Shown here: one piece after another, positions 43,618 to 52,300 of the stretch | How the letters are laid out: each line of letters begins with the position of its first letter | Numbering within the stretch: the stretch's first letter is position 1 | Assembly: GCA_036500765.1 (NCBI GenBank) | Contig: DASYBM010000011.1 | Coordinates: 290,708-354,707 of the forward strand | DNA: 64,000 nucleotides | Reading direction: 5' to 3' | Origin: Candidatus Sulfotelmatobacter sp. | Lineage (GTDB): Bacteria > Acidobacteriota > Terriglobia > Terriglobales > Acidobacteriaceae | The notes under the pieces: model-generated | The model's input: only the letters and a program-made list of their open reading frames with translations | Told to the model about the DNA's origin: nothing | Databases searched by the model: none | Made by a program: the position numbers and the translations under genes

Positions 43618-44667
43618 TTGGGCGCACTTACGATCGCGTTCGATATCACCATTGTGGGAGTACTCGCGCTTCCCTGGATAATTCTGGTCATTCATTTGTT
43701 TTTTTCCGAAGGCGAGTATCGCCTGCCGGCCATTCTGGATTGGGTGAAAGATCAAGAGCAGCCCGTGGCAGCGGTGCTCTTGTTTGCCATGACCTACACC
43801 TTGGGCTCGGCCGTCTCGCGCATCGCGTTCGATTTTTTTAACGACGACGATCTTCAACATGAGTTTTTCGCCCATCAGCTTCGCCTCGGCGTGACCGAAG
43901 ACCGAATTCACACCAGCGTCTATTGCAACCACAAAGACGATGAAAGTTTGGTGCAGTGGAAAAAAGGGGATGACTCGGTCAAGGCAAAGGTCTATACGCT
44001 CAAAAAACAGGGAGAGGATTTGTGCGACCAAATCCTGAGCTGGTGGGTGCTCGCCGGCAACGAGCAACAGGAAGACTATTTGAACGGAACCGCGAAAGAT
44101 CTTTTCGGCCTGCAGGAAAATCAGCTGTTGCTGAAGGGTGAGGACGACACCCTGAGACTGCGCCAATTGCACGATCAGGTGATGGTGCTGCGCGGCGCCG
44201 CTTTCAACGGCCTGATCGCATTTTCCCTGTGCCTGTTTGCTTTAGGCGCGAAAATCAGGCGTGCCGGGGCAAACCCATGGCTGCGCTGGTCGCTCGTGCC
44301 GGTGCCCGTTGTGTATGTGATTGTGGCAGGGTTCGCCATCCTCAACCACTTTAAAGAACGCTCGCCCTCCGAACCGCCCTACATGGAATTTACTCTGGCC
44401 TTTCTCGGTGTCGCGGGAGCGTGGCTAATTTGGAAACGTCCGCAGGAACTGTCAGAGGGCGCCCAGAGACGACACATTCTGGCCAACGACAGCAATGGAA
44501 CCTACTGGCGGAAGGAGCGATGGGGGCTGTGGTCAGGGCTTGCATTCCTGCTTATGTTCGCCGCCGCGCTGGGCTGGTGGTCGACAGAAACGTTCTACAC
44601 TCAGCAGGTCATCTACTCCTACGACTCGCAGGCGATGACGGTGCAAGGCACATCTGACACGAAGTGA
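43618..44667 (+). CDS. Membrane protein of unknown function
   Basis: 349 residues, TTG start at 43618 with AAGGAAT upstream. N-terminal helix (IAFDITIVGVLALPWIILVI), another near residues 48-66 (AAVLLFAMTYTLGSAV), a soluble acidic middle domain (about 70-190; HEFFAHQLRLGVTEDRIH, WKKGDDSVKAKVYTLKKQGE), then four more helices up to WSGLAFLLMFAAALGWW. No named family. No motif points to enzymatic activity. Confidence 0.75.
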   Translation: MGALTIAFDITIVGVLALPWIILVIHLFFSEGEYRLPAILDWVKDQEQPVAAVLLFAMTYTLGSAVSRIAFDFFNDDDLQHEFFAHQLRLGVTEDRIHTSVYCNHKDDESLVQWKKGDDSVKAKVYTLKKQGEDLCDQILSWWVLAGNEQQEDYLNGTAKDLFGLQENQLLLKGEDDTLRLRQLHDQVMVLRGAAFNGLIAFSLCLFALGAKIRRAGANPWLRWSLVPVPVVYVIVAGFAILNHFKERSPSEPPYMEFTLAFLGVAGAWLIWKRPQELSEGAQRRHILANDSNGTYWRKERWGLWSGLAFLLMFAAALGWWSTETFYTQQVIYSYDSQAMTVQGTSDTK

Positions 44668-44739
44668 GCCGGCAGAGCCGGGAAGGGGCCAAACACAAGA
44701 CCGGCTCGCAGTGCTTCCCCGCCGACGCGAACTTACCAG

Positions 44740-45456
44740 TTAAGCTTCCAATCCGATCTGGCAAATGCGGCCGACCAGATAGTCGGCCGCGGTTTTGCCT
44801 TCTTTCATATTCACTGAGTCGATGGGAAAGGACTGGCTGTGGGGGCGCAAGATTAAACGATTGTTGACGACTTCGACATATCTCACCGTGCAAGTATCGT
44901 TTTTCAGAACAGCGTACATATTGAGATCGCCTTTGCGATATGCCTTAAGTGAGTTGTAATGGCGGTCGAGCAGAAGCGTGGCTCCGGGCATGAGCCGGGG
45001 AGACATGCTCAGGGTTTCCCGGGCGTCGAGCTGGATGAGGACAAAGCGGCGCCAACCGGAGCGATCGCCGTCGGTTTCGGCGCGCAGCTTGCGCAGGAAA
45101 GATTTTCTGAACTTGAGGATTTCTTTGACATGCATGCTGGCGATCAGCGGGTGAGTGGCTGCGACGGCGGGAGTGGTGAGCGGGACGTTCTCAAATTCGT
45201 CGCCGCTGGGGGGAAGGATGGAGGCGCGCTTGTTGACTTCGGCAGGATCGAGCAGGTCGAGCACGGAAAGATGCTGCACGGAGAGCACTTTGTCCATGCC
45301 TTCGAGGCTTAGGCCGCGCTTGCGATTAAGGAAGTTGGAGATGTGGGCCTGCTTGAATCCGGTCTGTTCGGCGAGCCGGAGTCCGGTGAGTTCGCCTGCA
45401 TCGATGCGCTCCCACAGTACTTTGCGGAGATTATTTTGCAGGACTTTGAACTTCAT
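44740..45456 (-). CDS. CI-like phage repressor: helix-turn-helix plus S24-like domain
   Basis: 238 residues from the ATG at 45456. The helix-turn-helix is GLRLAEQTGFKQAHISNFLN (about 26-45) plus RKRGLSLEG. The C-terminal domain (about 140-238) resembles S24 peptidases (LSMSPRLMPGATLLLDR, DLNMYAVLKND, YLVGRICQIG). Ser in LSMSP could be the nucleophile, but the Lys position appears to be Arg (TVRYVEV), so cleavage is doubtful. It faces away from the plus-strand phage-like genes that start at 45740, the standard repressor/early-gene arrangement. It is not closely similar to the regulator at 20078. Confidence 0.85.
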   Translation of the reverse strand: MKFKVLQNNLRKVLWERIDAGELTGLRLAEQTGFKQAHISNFLNRKRGLSLEGMDKVLSVQHLSVLDLLDPAEVNKRASILPPSGDEFENVPLTTPAVAATHPLIASMHVKEILKFRKSFLRKLRAETDGDRSGWRRFVLIQLDARETLSMSPRLMPGATLLLDRHYNSLKAYRKGDLNMYAVLKNDTCTVRYVEVVNNRLILRPHSQSFPIDSVNMKEGKTAADYLVGRICQIGLEA

Positions 45457-45459
45457 GGC

Positions 45460-45484
45460 CCGGAGTATAGCACCGGGATATAGC
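45460..45484. promoter_or_regulatory. Two direct repeats at the start of the CI-like gene (candidate operator)
   Basis: Minus strand: GCTATATCCCGG (45473-45484) and GCTATACTCCGG (45460-45471), ten of twelve bases identical, within 30 bases of the ATG at 45456. TATACT in the second copy would serve as a -10 element, so repressor binding here would be autoregulatory. Confidence 0.5.
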
Positions 45485-45669
45485 ATGCTGCTAAGTGCAT
45501 AAGGTTCGATAAGGAAGCGAGCCAGCGCACGATTATCGCGTTGCCAAGAACGCGAGCATTGGGCAGGTCCGGGGCGGGTTCGCGGTGCCAAAAAGGAGTT
45601 TGAACGGGATAACAAATCAAAATCATCGAGCGAGAAAGTTTTCCACAGCTCGAGTTGGTGAATCCAACC

Positions 45670-45698
45670 TTGACTGAGAAAATTCACAGTTATACGAT
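45670..45698 (+). promoter_or_regulatory. Sigma-70-type promoter for the first phage-like gene
   Basis: TTGACT (45670-45675), 17-base spacer, TACGAT (45693-45698), leading to the ATG at 45740. Confidence 0.6.
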
Positions 45699-45739
45699 CG
45701 CGACATCCTAGAGGCCACTATGCTCACGGTAGAAAGCCA

Positions 45740-45985
45740 ATGACGAATCACGGGGAAAACTCGAATGAGGAGAAGAACTTCGGCGAGTTTCGCAGGAAAG
45801 TGAAGTCGGCCGAAGTGCTGTCGGCATCGATGCAAAACCTGCTGTTATCGCTGGGATTCACAGGGCGAGTGAGCGTGGTGATGCAAAACGGACGTGTGCT
45901 CAAGTCGGGCTATGAGGAAGGGTACTTTCACCAAAGGCATAGCGGGCGAGCCGAGGACCGAGAGCGCACAAATTTTAAGAGCTGA
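45740..45985 (+). CDS. Small protein of unknown function, first gene of the phage-like run
   Basis: 81 residues, charged: NEEKNFGEFRRKVKSAEVLS, then a hydrophobic strand-like part LLLSLGFTGRVSVVMQNGRV and a basic tail. No family recognised. It lies behind the promoter at 45670 and divergent from the CI-like repressor, so it could be an early phage protein. Confidence 0.55.
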   Translation: MTNHGENSNEEKNFGEFRRKVKSAEVLSASMQNLLLSLGFTGRVSVVMQNGRVLKSGYEEGYFHQRHSGRAEDRERTNFKS

Positions 45986-46072
45986 GGGGGATGGCGGCAA
46001 ACAGAAGGGTTGGGTTGCGAGTAGAGCTCCGCAAAACTAAATAGCTTCGGCAGGTCGTCGTAACAAAAACGA

Positions 46073-46124
46073 GCCCTGCGTACAGCCCCAGCGATCTCGG
46101 AGGGACTGACGCAGGGCTTTTTTT
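46073..46124 (+). terminator. Terminator-like hairpin with T-tract
   Basis: GCCCTGCGT (46073-46081) pairs with ACGCAGGGC (46109-46117), followed by seven T. The 27-base loop is long for a simple terminator and may hold a second helix. Confidence 0.75.
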
Positions 46125-46196
46125 GTTTGAGAGGGAGCGCGGACGATCGAAAGAGGCAGGCGAAGGTTTTCAGTTCACACGAATCTTGGAGGGGTG

Positions 46197-46496
46197 ATGA
46201 AAAGAAGTTATGACGAAGGAAAGAACGGAGTGGCGATGGAATTGAAATATTGCGAGCACTGCGGAGGCTTGTGGGTGCGAGAAAGCGGGGCGGGAACGGT
46301 CTACTGCGACAAGTGCGAGGCCAAGGTGGCGGACTTGCCGGCTCCGAAGAAGAGAGCGGGGCGGCTGATCCTGCCGGTGGGTACGCATACAGAAATCGAA
46401 AAGTACGAAATAGAGATCGAAAACGACGATTTGGCCGAACTTGATTCGAGAGGAATCGATTCGAGGGATCTGGAAGCGGTGGGGGGTACGGCATGA
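46197..46496 (+). CDS. Zinc-ribbon protein
   Basis: 99 residues from the ATG at 46197 (GGAGG at 46188-46192); an internal ATG at 46236 with GGAG is an alternative and begins right at the zinc ribbon. YCEHCGGLW and VYCDKCEAK carry the two CxxC pairs. The rest (ILPVGTHTEIEKYEIEIEND) is acidic. It overlaps the next gene by four bases, so it may act with that sigma-like regulator. Confidence 0.65.
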   Translation: MKRSYDEGKNGVAMELKYCEHCGGLWVRESGAGTVYCDKCEAKVADLPAPKKRAGRLILPVGTHTEIEKYEIEIENDDLAELDSRGIDSRDLEAVGGTA

Positions 46497-47212
46497 ACTG
46501 GGAAATTCAAATCCTGGCAGAAGCGGAACGGCCAGAAATAATCGCGGAAGGAATGTTTTCGCGGCGGGAGGGGACTTTAGGGGATCGATCAGAGGATCGA
46601 ACTTCTACGGAAGAGCGGCGGACAGGAGTGTCCGCTTCACCTGGGCCAGCATTGCCGGCGCATCAGTTTCCGGCGAAGGCGGCCGAGGTTGCGCCGGAAC
46701 AATCGGAAGCGGCTGCGGAAGAGTCGCGTTGGCAGCAGAGGGAGGGGGAGGAGAATCGGGAGCGGGAGCGGCGGACTTATCGGGGACGAACCATTGCACT
46801 GTTGCGGCGTTACATGCGGTACTCGATCGAAACCGGGCGAATGCCGTCACTGTTGGGGCGCGAGTTTTTTCGGGCGAAGGTGACGTCATACACGGTGGTG
46901 ACGTTTGAGGATCGCGTGATCTTCGTGCATGACATGGAGAAGTGCCTGAAACGACTGGACGAATTTTCGCGGCAGTTGATTGCGCGGCATGTTTTACAGG
47001 AGCATGACCAGGCAGCGACTGGCAGGTTGCTGAATTGCAACGAAAGGACAGTGCGAACGTATATTCCGATCGTGCTGGATGTATTGGGTGAAATTCTGAT
47101 GGAGGTGGGGCTGATGGAGAGGATGGAGCGAGCGCCGACGAATTCTTGTCAAGGGGGTAAAAACGGTCCTTTCTCCGCAAGTGATTGCGAGGAAGGGAAA
47201 TATAAAGTTTGA
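46493..47212 (+). CDS. Sigma-70 region 4-like regulator (phage late-gene type)
   Basis: 239 residues. The N-terminal 90 residues are charged and low complexity; within them the repeat GCGGACAGGAGTGTCCGC (46618-46635) is read in frame. Residues 95-130 are helical and basic, and 145-205 look like sigma region 4: LDEFSRQLIARHVLQEHDQA, then TGRLLNCNERTVRTYIPIV. There is no sigma region 2. Proteins of this sort (ArpU-like, phage late regulators) bind RNA polymerase or DNA to switch on late genes. It overlaps the zinc-ribbon gene by ATGA. Its 3' end lies in the first copy of a duplicated module. Confidence 0.7.
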   Translation: MNWEIQILAEAERPEIIAEGMFSRREGTLGDRSEDRTSTEERRTGVSASPGPALPAHQFPAKAAEVAPEQSEAAAEESRWQQREGEENRERERRTYRGRTIALLRRYMRYSIETGRMPSLLGREFFRAKVTSYTVVTFEDRVIFVHDMEKCLKRLDEFSRQLIARHVLQEHDQAATGRLLNCNERTVRTYIPIVLDVLGEILMEVGLMERMERAPTNSCQGGKNGPFSASDCEEGKYKV

Positions 47213-47318
47213 AAAATTTCCGGTTTACCCCAGGCAATTTGATAATCTTGAATTAGAGAGTGAGAAACGGAATTCTTGCTGTGGAGAGCGCACCTTTGGG
47301 TGCGCTCTCGTTTTTTGG
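47144..47318 (+). ncRNA. Duplicated module, copy 1, ending in a terminator (candidate small RNA or attenuator)
   Basis: Starts CTTGTCAAG inside the end of the sigma-like gene, continues with the shared words GCAAGTGATTG, GGGAAATATAAA, CCGGTTTACCC and GCAATTTG, and ends in a perfect 11-bp hairpin GAGAGCGCACC-TTTG-GGTGCGCTCTC (47284-47309) with six T. About 130 bases before the hairpin are similar to copy 2. Confidence 0.45.
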
Positions 47319-47488
47319 GGCGAAGAACGACCAGCGGGCTAAAGCCCGCACGGACAGGGATGCTTTACGCGGCCCTGAAGGGCCGCTCTTCCACCCCGGG
47401 GCTGCCGCTCTTCCACCCGAGGCTGCCGCTTTTTCGCCTCGGGGCTTATGAGTGTGGCATTGGCGAATGGTTTTTTTCTGAAAAGAAT
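47319..47488. repeat. Short dispersed palindromes between the two duplicated modules
   Basis: GCGGGCTAAAGCCCGC and GCGGCCCTGAAGGGCCGC hairpins followed by CTCTTCCACCC-type triplicate words. No gene is supported here. Confidence 0.55.
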
Positions 47489-47661
47489 CTTGTCAAGTGG
47501 GTAAATCGGGACCAAGTCGCGCAAGTGATTGTGAGGATGGGAAATATAAATTTTAATTTTTTTCCGGTTTACCCTTAGCAATTTGCTATTCTTTAAATAG
47601 AGAGTTGAAAACGAAGAAATCGCTGAGAGAGGGCGCGCCTTATGGTGCGCCCTCGGTGTTT
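47489..47661 (+). ncRNA. Duplicated module, copy 2, ending in a terminator with compensatory changes
   Basis: CTTGTCAAG, GCAAGTGATTG, GGGAAATATAAA, CCGGTTTACCC and GCAATTTG recur in order. The ending hairpin GAGGGCGCGCC-TTAT-GGTGCGCCCTC (47629-47654) keeps the 11-bp stem of copy 1 but differs by one A-T to G-C pair and one A-T to G-T pair. There is no reading frame shared with copy 1. Confidence 0.45.
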
Positions 47662-47705
47662 TTGGGACGTGATAACGGCAGACTGCGGTGGGGCACTCGG
47701 GAGAC

Positions 47706-47767
47706 AGCAGGTCCCTCGACTTCGCATGTTCTTCCCTACGAGAAGAACATGCTCCGGTCGGGATGAC
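47706..47767. repeat. GGTCCCTCGACTTCG...CGGTCGGGATGAC dispersed repeat with hairpin
   Basis: An 11-bp perfect hairpin GCATGTTCTTC/GAAGAACATGC (47724-47752) lies between the conserved ends. Related copies at 49074-49131 and 62131-62190. Confidence 0.65.
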
Positions 47768-47837
47768 ACTTATGCTGACTGGGCCCATTCGCTTCTGTAG
47801 CCAAGTTGGAAAAATCAGGGGAACCGGGCATGGGGCG

Positions 47838-48272
47838 ATGATCAAGAAAAAGGCGAAGAGCAAGGGTACGAAGAAGAAGGCGGCGAAGAAAAGTGTTTCG
47901 AAGAAGAGCAAGAAAGAGTTGAATCCGGCGGAGGTGCGGAAGGACATCTCACGCATGGTGGAATCGGAGGCGGCGACGATGGCCCGAGCGGCGATCGATG
48001 AGGGAAAGAAGGGTCAACTGGCGCCGGTGAAGTATTTGTTGGAACTGGCGAAGATTTTTCCGGAGGCGACGGACGGAAGTCAGGCCAGCGAGGAGGAAGA
48101 CTGCCTGGCGAAGACGTTGCTGAAGCGTTTGGATATTTCGGACGAGCCGATTGCGCGGGATGATGAGGACGAAGTCAGGGCAGGTGCCGGAGTGGAGAGC
48201 GATGTGAAGCCGGCGGATGGTGGTTCAGAGGCGGGGTCCGCGGACGCGAGCAACGCTGCGCCGGTGGTGTAG
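47838..48272 (+). CDS. Lys-rich/acidic two-part protein of unknown function
   Basis: 144 residues from the ATG at 47838, GGGGCG just upstream; the frame is open further but only through repeat DNA. Residues 1-32 are Lys-rich (KKAAKKSVSKKSKKE), 33-80 form a helical domain (NPAEVRKDISRMVESEAATM, KYLLELAKIFPEATD), and the rest is acidic and Ala/Gly-rich. The central helix set might bind DNA or a phage protein, such as a small terminase subunit, but I cannot support that. Confidence 0.6.
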   Translation: MIKKKAKSKGTKKKAAKKSVSKKSKKELNPAEVRKDISRMVESEAATMARAAIDEGKKGQLAPVKYLLELAKIFPEATDGSQASEEEDCLAKTLLKRLDISDEPIARDDEDEVRAGAGVESDVKPADGGSEAGSADASNAAPVV

Positions 48273-48442
48273 TGCCGTCCGCGGCGCGGACTTGGTCCTT
48301 GTCCTCTGTTCCTTCCCGGCACTTCCGTGCCGGGAAGGAACATAGCGCCGCTTCGCGGCTGGTCGCGTTGGATAAACCATAACGTAGAATGGGGCGGAGC
48401 ACGTGCGAAAAGAATTCGCGGTGGCGGTTTGGGTTGCGGAGA

Positions 48443-48523
48443 AAGTCAAAATCCCCGCCCCTTCGGCGGGCTCAGGGCAGGCTCTGGCGGCAAAAAGCGC
48501 GGCTAGGATGGGGCACCCGCCAG
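48443..48523. repeat. AGTCAAAATCCCC...GGGGCACCCG repeat, copy 1
   Basis: Begins AAAGTCAAAATCCCCGCCCC and ends GGATGGGGCACCCGCC; related copies at 54845-54939 and 62076-62122. Confidence 0.6.
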
Positions 48524-48570
48524 AGTTGTCGGGCAGCCGAATCCGGGCAAAGAAGCGATATAGGACAGGG

Positions 48571-49032
48571 ATGGATATTACATGGGTGACCGACCGGATT
48601 GCGGTCGGGGGCGGAATTTGGAACGCGGAGAATATGGCGAAGGTGGCGGGGTCGGGGATCACGCACATCATCGACATGCAGATTGAGTTCGATGACACGC
48701 CGCTGGCGGGGGAGCACGGTATCGAGGTGCTGTGGAATCCGACGGACGATGATTTTGAGCCGAAGCCGGGGGCGCTATTTCGGCGGGGAGTCGAATTTGC
48801 CGAGGCGGCATTGCAGGGGACAGATGCGAAGCTGTTTATTCATTGCGCGGCGGGAGTGCACCGTGCGCCAATGATGGCGGCGGCGGTTTTGGGATCGATG
48901 GGATGGAAACTGGAGGACGCGATCGGGTTAATTGAAGGGCGGCGTCCGGTGGCGGATTTTGCTGAAGTGTATGTGAGGAGCGTGGAGGAGTTTCTGGGTA
49001 CGCGGTTAGATTCTGGCGGAGAAATTCTTTAA
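48571..49032 (+). CDS. Dual-specificity/tyrosine phosphatase family protein
   Basis: 153 residues from the ATG at 48571 (AGGACAGGG upstream). The phosphatase loop is HCAAGVHRAPMM at residues 91-102, matching HCx5R with Cys92 as nucleophile and Arg98; a general-acid Asp is available in NPTDDDFEP (about 53-61). The N-terminal TWVTDRIAVGGGIWN is typical of small cysteine phosphatases of the DSP fold. In phage-like elements such enzymes are uncommon; it may act on host phosphoproteins or RNA ends. Confidence 0.85.
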   Translation: MDITWVTDRIAVGGGIWNAENMAKVAGSGITHIIDMQIEFDDTPLAGEHGIEVLWNPTDDDFEPKPGALFRRGVEFAEAALQGTDAKLFIHCAAGVHRAPMMAAAVLGSMGWKLEDAIGLIEGRRPVADFAEVYVRSVEEFLGTRLDSGGEIL

Positions 49033-49073
49033 CCACAGAGAGCACAGAGGGGCACGGAGGAAAATCTGAAACA

Positions 49074-49131
49074 GCAGGTCCCTCCACTTCGGATGTCCTC
49101 CCTTCGGGAGAACATGCTTCGGTCGGGATGA
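49074..49131. repeat. GGTCCCTCCACTTCG...CGGTCGGGATGAC dispersed repeat
   Basis: Second copy of the family at 47706-47767; the inner arms (CCTCCCTTCGGGAGAACATG) differ. Confidence 0.6.
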
Positions 49132-49199
49132 CAATTGTTTTTGGCGATGACAGTTGCTCTTGACTGAGATGACAGTTCTCGAGGTTGAAAGTTTTGAAT

Positions 49200-49226
49200 G
49201 GGGGCCCTGGCGGGCTCCCGTTGTTT
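49200..49226 (+). terminator. Terminator-like hairpin after the phosphatase gene
   Basis: GGGGGCCC, loop TGGC, GGGCTCCC (one G-T pair), then GTTGTTTTTG. Confidence 0.6.
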
Positions 49227-49262
49227 TTGTGAAGAAGAGCTGAGGGTGCGAGGGAAAAGCAA

Positions 49263-49280
49263 GCGGACAGGAGTGTCCGC
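49263..49280. repeat. GCGGACAGGAGTGTCCGC palindrome
   Basis: Identical to 46618-46635 inside the sigma-like gene. Seven-bp stem with four-base loop; lies just before the tail-fibre-like gene. Confidence 0.75.
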
Positions 49281-49307
49281 TCTACACGGGATTGGATGGA
49301 GGAGACG

Positions 49308-52300
49308 ATGTTTGACGCTGGCCGCCGCCCTATTGGGTGGCTTTTTTATTGCGCGGTGATGGTGGCGATGATTGCGGGCTGTGGGCTGAGAGGGAACGCG
49401 ACGGCGGTTCCGCAAGGGCCGGCGACGACTACGGTGGCCGATACCGTATATCTCGCGGACGGAACGTACGCGTCGGGGACTCTGATCATCACGTGGCCGG
49501 CGTTCGTGACAGCGGGCGGGACAGCCGTGGCGAGTGGCGTGACGAATGTGACGCTGGGTGCGAATGGAGCGCTCAGCGTGGCGTTGGTGCCGAATGCGGG
49601 AGCGACTCCGGCGGGGATGTATTACACCGTGGTGTATCAGATTGGGAGTGGGGAAGTGAAGACGGAGTATTGGCTGGTGCCGACGACGTCTCCGGTGAAT
49701 CTGGCGGGAGTGATCACGACGCCGGGGTCGGGGGTGGCGGCGGCGCCGGTGTCGATGCAGTATGTTAATTCGCAACTGGCGACGGTGGTACATCTGGCGG
49801 GCGCGGAGACGGTGACGGGTACCAAAACATTCTCTGTGGCGCCAAATGTTCCTACGCCGGCGAATCCGGGCGATGTCGCGAACAAGAGTTATGTGGACTC
49901 GGCGGTGTCGAACGTGGGCGCCGGAAATTACGTGCCGACTGCCGGGGGAACGATGACGGGACCGCTGGTGCTGCCGGGGAGTCCTTCGTCGTCGCTGCAA
50001 GCCGCGGATAAGGGCTATGTGGATCTGGGGCTGGCTACGAAAGCGGATTTGATTTCGGGACTGGTTCCGACGGGCGAACTGGGAGCGGGGAGTGCGAGCG
50101 CATCGACTTGCTTGCTGGGTAATGGAACCTGGGGACCGTGCGCGAGCGGCAGCGGGACGGGAAATGTCTCGACGAATCCGCTGACCGGAGTCAGCCAAAA
50201 CATTACGCAGCAGTTTGGGACGCAGTTCTCGACCAACAATCTGGCGGGGATTCCCTATGTAGTTGCGAGTTACAACTGGCCGCAAGGAGGATCGCCGACG
50301 GAGAGCTGCACGGGCGGGTGCGTATCGGGTGCGTTGGTGGCGGGGACGGCGGCGACGGTAACGTTGACGCCGTGCCCGGCGGGAGTGGACACGTCGAATA
50401 ATACGAATGCGCCGTATGGGATTTATATTGCGGGCACGGGAACGCCGGAGGCGGTGGCGGTGACGGGAGGCAGTTGCACTTCGGGAGCTTCGACCGGGAC
50501 TATTGTGTTCACTCCGGGGAGCAATCATGCGGTGGGCTTTACGGTGGCAGCGGCCAATGGGGGAAATCAAGAAGCGATCAATGTGGGAACGGCGGGCGGG
50601 TCGACCCATGCGGTGATTCAGGAACTTCCGACCGGTGGGGCGGACACGGCCAATTACAACATTTATTGGCCGGTGTTTCTGAAAGCATCGAAGAGTGTGA
50701 TCAACGGGGACGGGGCGCTTTGGCGATGCTACACGCGGTCATTGTGTTTGATGGTGGGAGATTATCTGGGAAGTACTGGCCAGGCGTCGATTGTAAGAGG
50801 ACTGGAATTTCAACCGGCGACGAATGTGGGTGGGGCGCAGATTGCATCGGTTTCGGCGACGACCGGACTTTATACGGTGAACACGGCCAGCGCGCACAAC
50901 CTGGTGACGGGCGACTGGGTGATTCTGTATTACACGAATCCGGCTCAGACGCAAGAAGTGCGGGTCAAGGTGACGGTGACGAGCACGACGCAGTTTCAAT
51001 ACACGCTGGGAGCGACGACGTTCGCGCTGAAGACGGGCTTTGGATGGGTGGCGATCGAGAACGCGGCGATTGAAGTGGAGACGGATGGGGCCCGGCTGCA
51101 AGACATCAAATATACGACAGGATTCAGTGGGGGGTTGTTCCATCAGGGCGTGGTGGTAGGAAACGACCAGCACTTCATGGTGGATGGGATGACGAACGAA
51201 GGCAGCAACTTTGTGTTTCGCTGCGACTCGAATTTTTGCGGCAATATGATTTATCTGCGCGGGGATCAAGGGGCGGCGCCGGTGGCGTATCTGCATCATT
51301 TGGAGGCCAGCTTCCAGTGCAGCGGGAACGGAGTGCGCAGCGTATCGGGCAATACGCTGGACGTTCAGGACAGCGTGATCCAGGGGACGAACCAATACGC
51401 GATTTACTATGCGGGCGGTTTGCAGCCGTGGTCGACGAACAATGTTTACAACGAAAGCGGGGCGTGCACGAATCCTTTCTATCCGGGATCGCAGACGGCA
51501 ATCGCCGGATACATTGCGGGCGTGGACGCGGTGACGCTGGAGGATGACGCGCCGATTGGGGGGGCGTTTCCCACGTTTGTTTCCGGGGGGAGCGCGAGTT
51601 CGCAGAGAAATTACTATGTGGTGCCCAAGGATTCGAATCTGGGCACGGGGCCGATGATGTTTATCGGAAACGCGCTACCGGCAACGAGCGGGACGAGCAT
51701 CCCGCTGTACTGGCCGAGTCCCGATCTGGCGGGAGCGGGGACCAGGACGTTCGACATATTGGTGACACTGGGGCCGGCGCCGACGTCGGCGCCGTATACG
51801 GGGAATGCGTTTTCGGTGGTGACCGGTATTGGAGGAAGTTGCAGCACGACAGGAATCTGTACATACACCGATACGCAGGGGGCGACGACGGCGTACACAG
51901 TACAGAACGCACTGTGGACGCCGACGCTTCCGTTCTGGCCGGGATCGCTGATATTGAGCAACGGGGCGAGCGCGTACATCAATCAGTGCGGGCAGGCAAG
52001 CACGATTATTTCGACGTCGTATTTGCCCAAGGTGTTCTGCAAGCGGGGAGTGATTGCGGGCAGCACGAGTGAGTACACGCCGTATTGGGGAGTGTTCATG
52101 GCGGGCGACTCGGCGGGAAACGGCAATCAGAACGTGGGAGCGCAGGTGGTGCAGATAGCTCCGGCGTCGGGGTCGTGGAATCCAGGAATAAGCGGGGCGC
52201 TGAATTTTAATCCGGGGCCGGGAGCAACGGTAGTGCCGAGACAGGTCATTACGACCATGGACGGAAGTCCGCAGCAGACATTTGCCACGCCGGGATACGT

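Noticed and set aside
45457..45687. N-terminal extension of the CI-like repressor
   Set aside because: The frame is open to 45687, but the added 77 residues have no similarity to repressors and would cross the candidate operator.
47276..47578. 100-codon frame between the duplicated modules
   Set aside because: It reads through palindromic repeats and the terminator of module 1 and has no ribosome binding site.
49029..50609. 526-codon minus-strand open frame rich in Arg and His
   Set aside because: It is the complement of the tail-fibre-like gene; the composition follows from the G-rich sense strand, with no domain or ribosome binding site. The minus frames at 51675-53021, 55388-56959 and 58091-59434 are the same kind of mirror frame.
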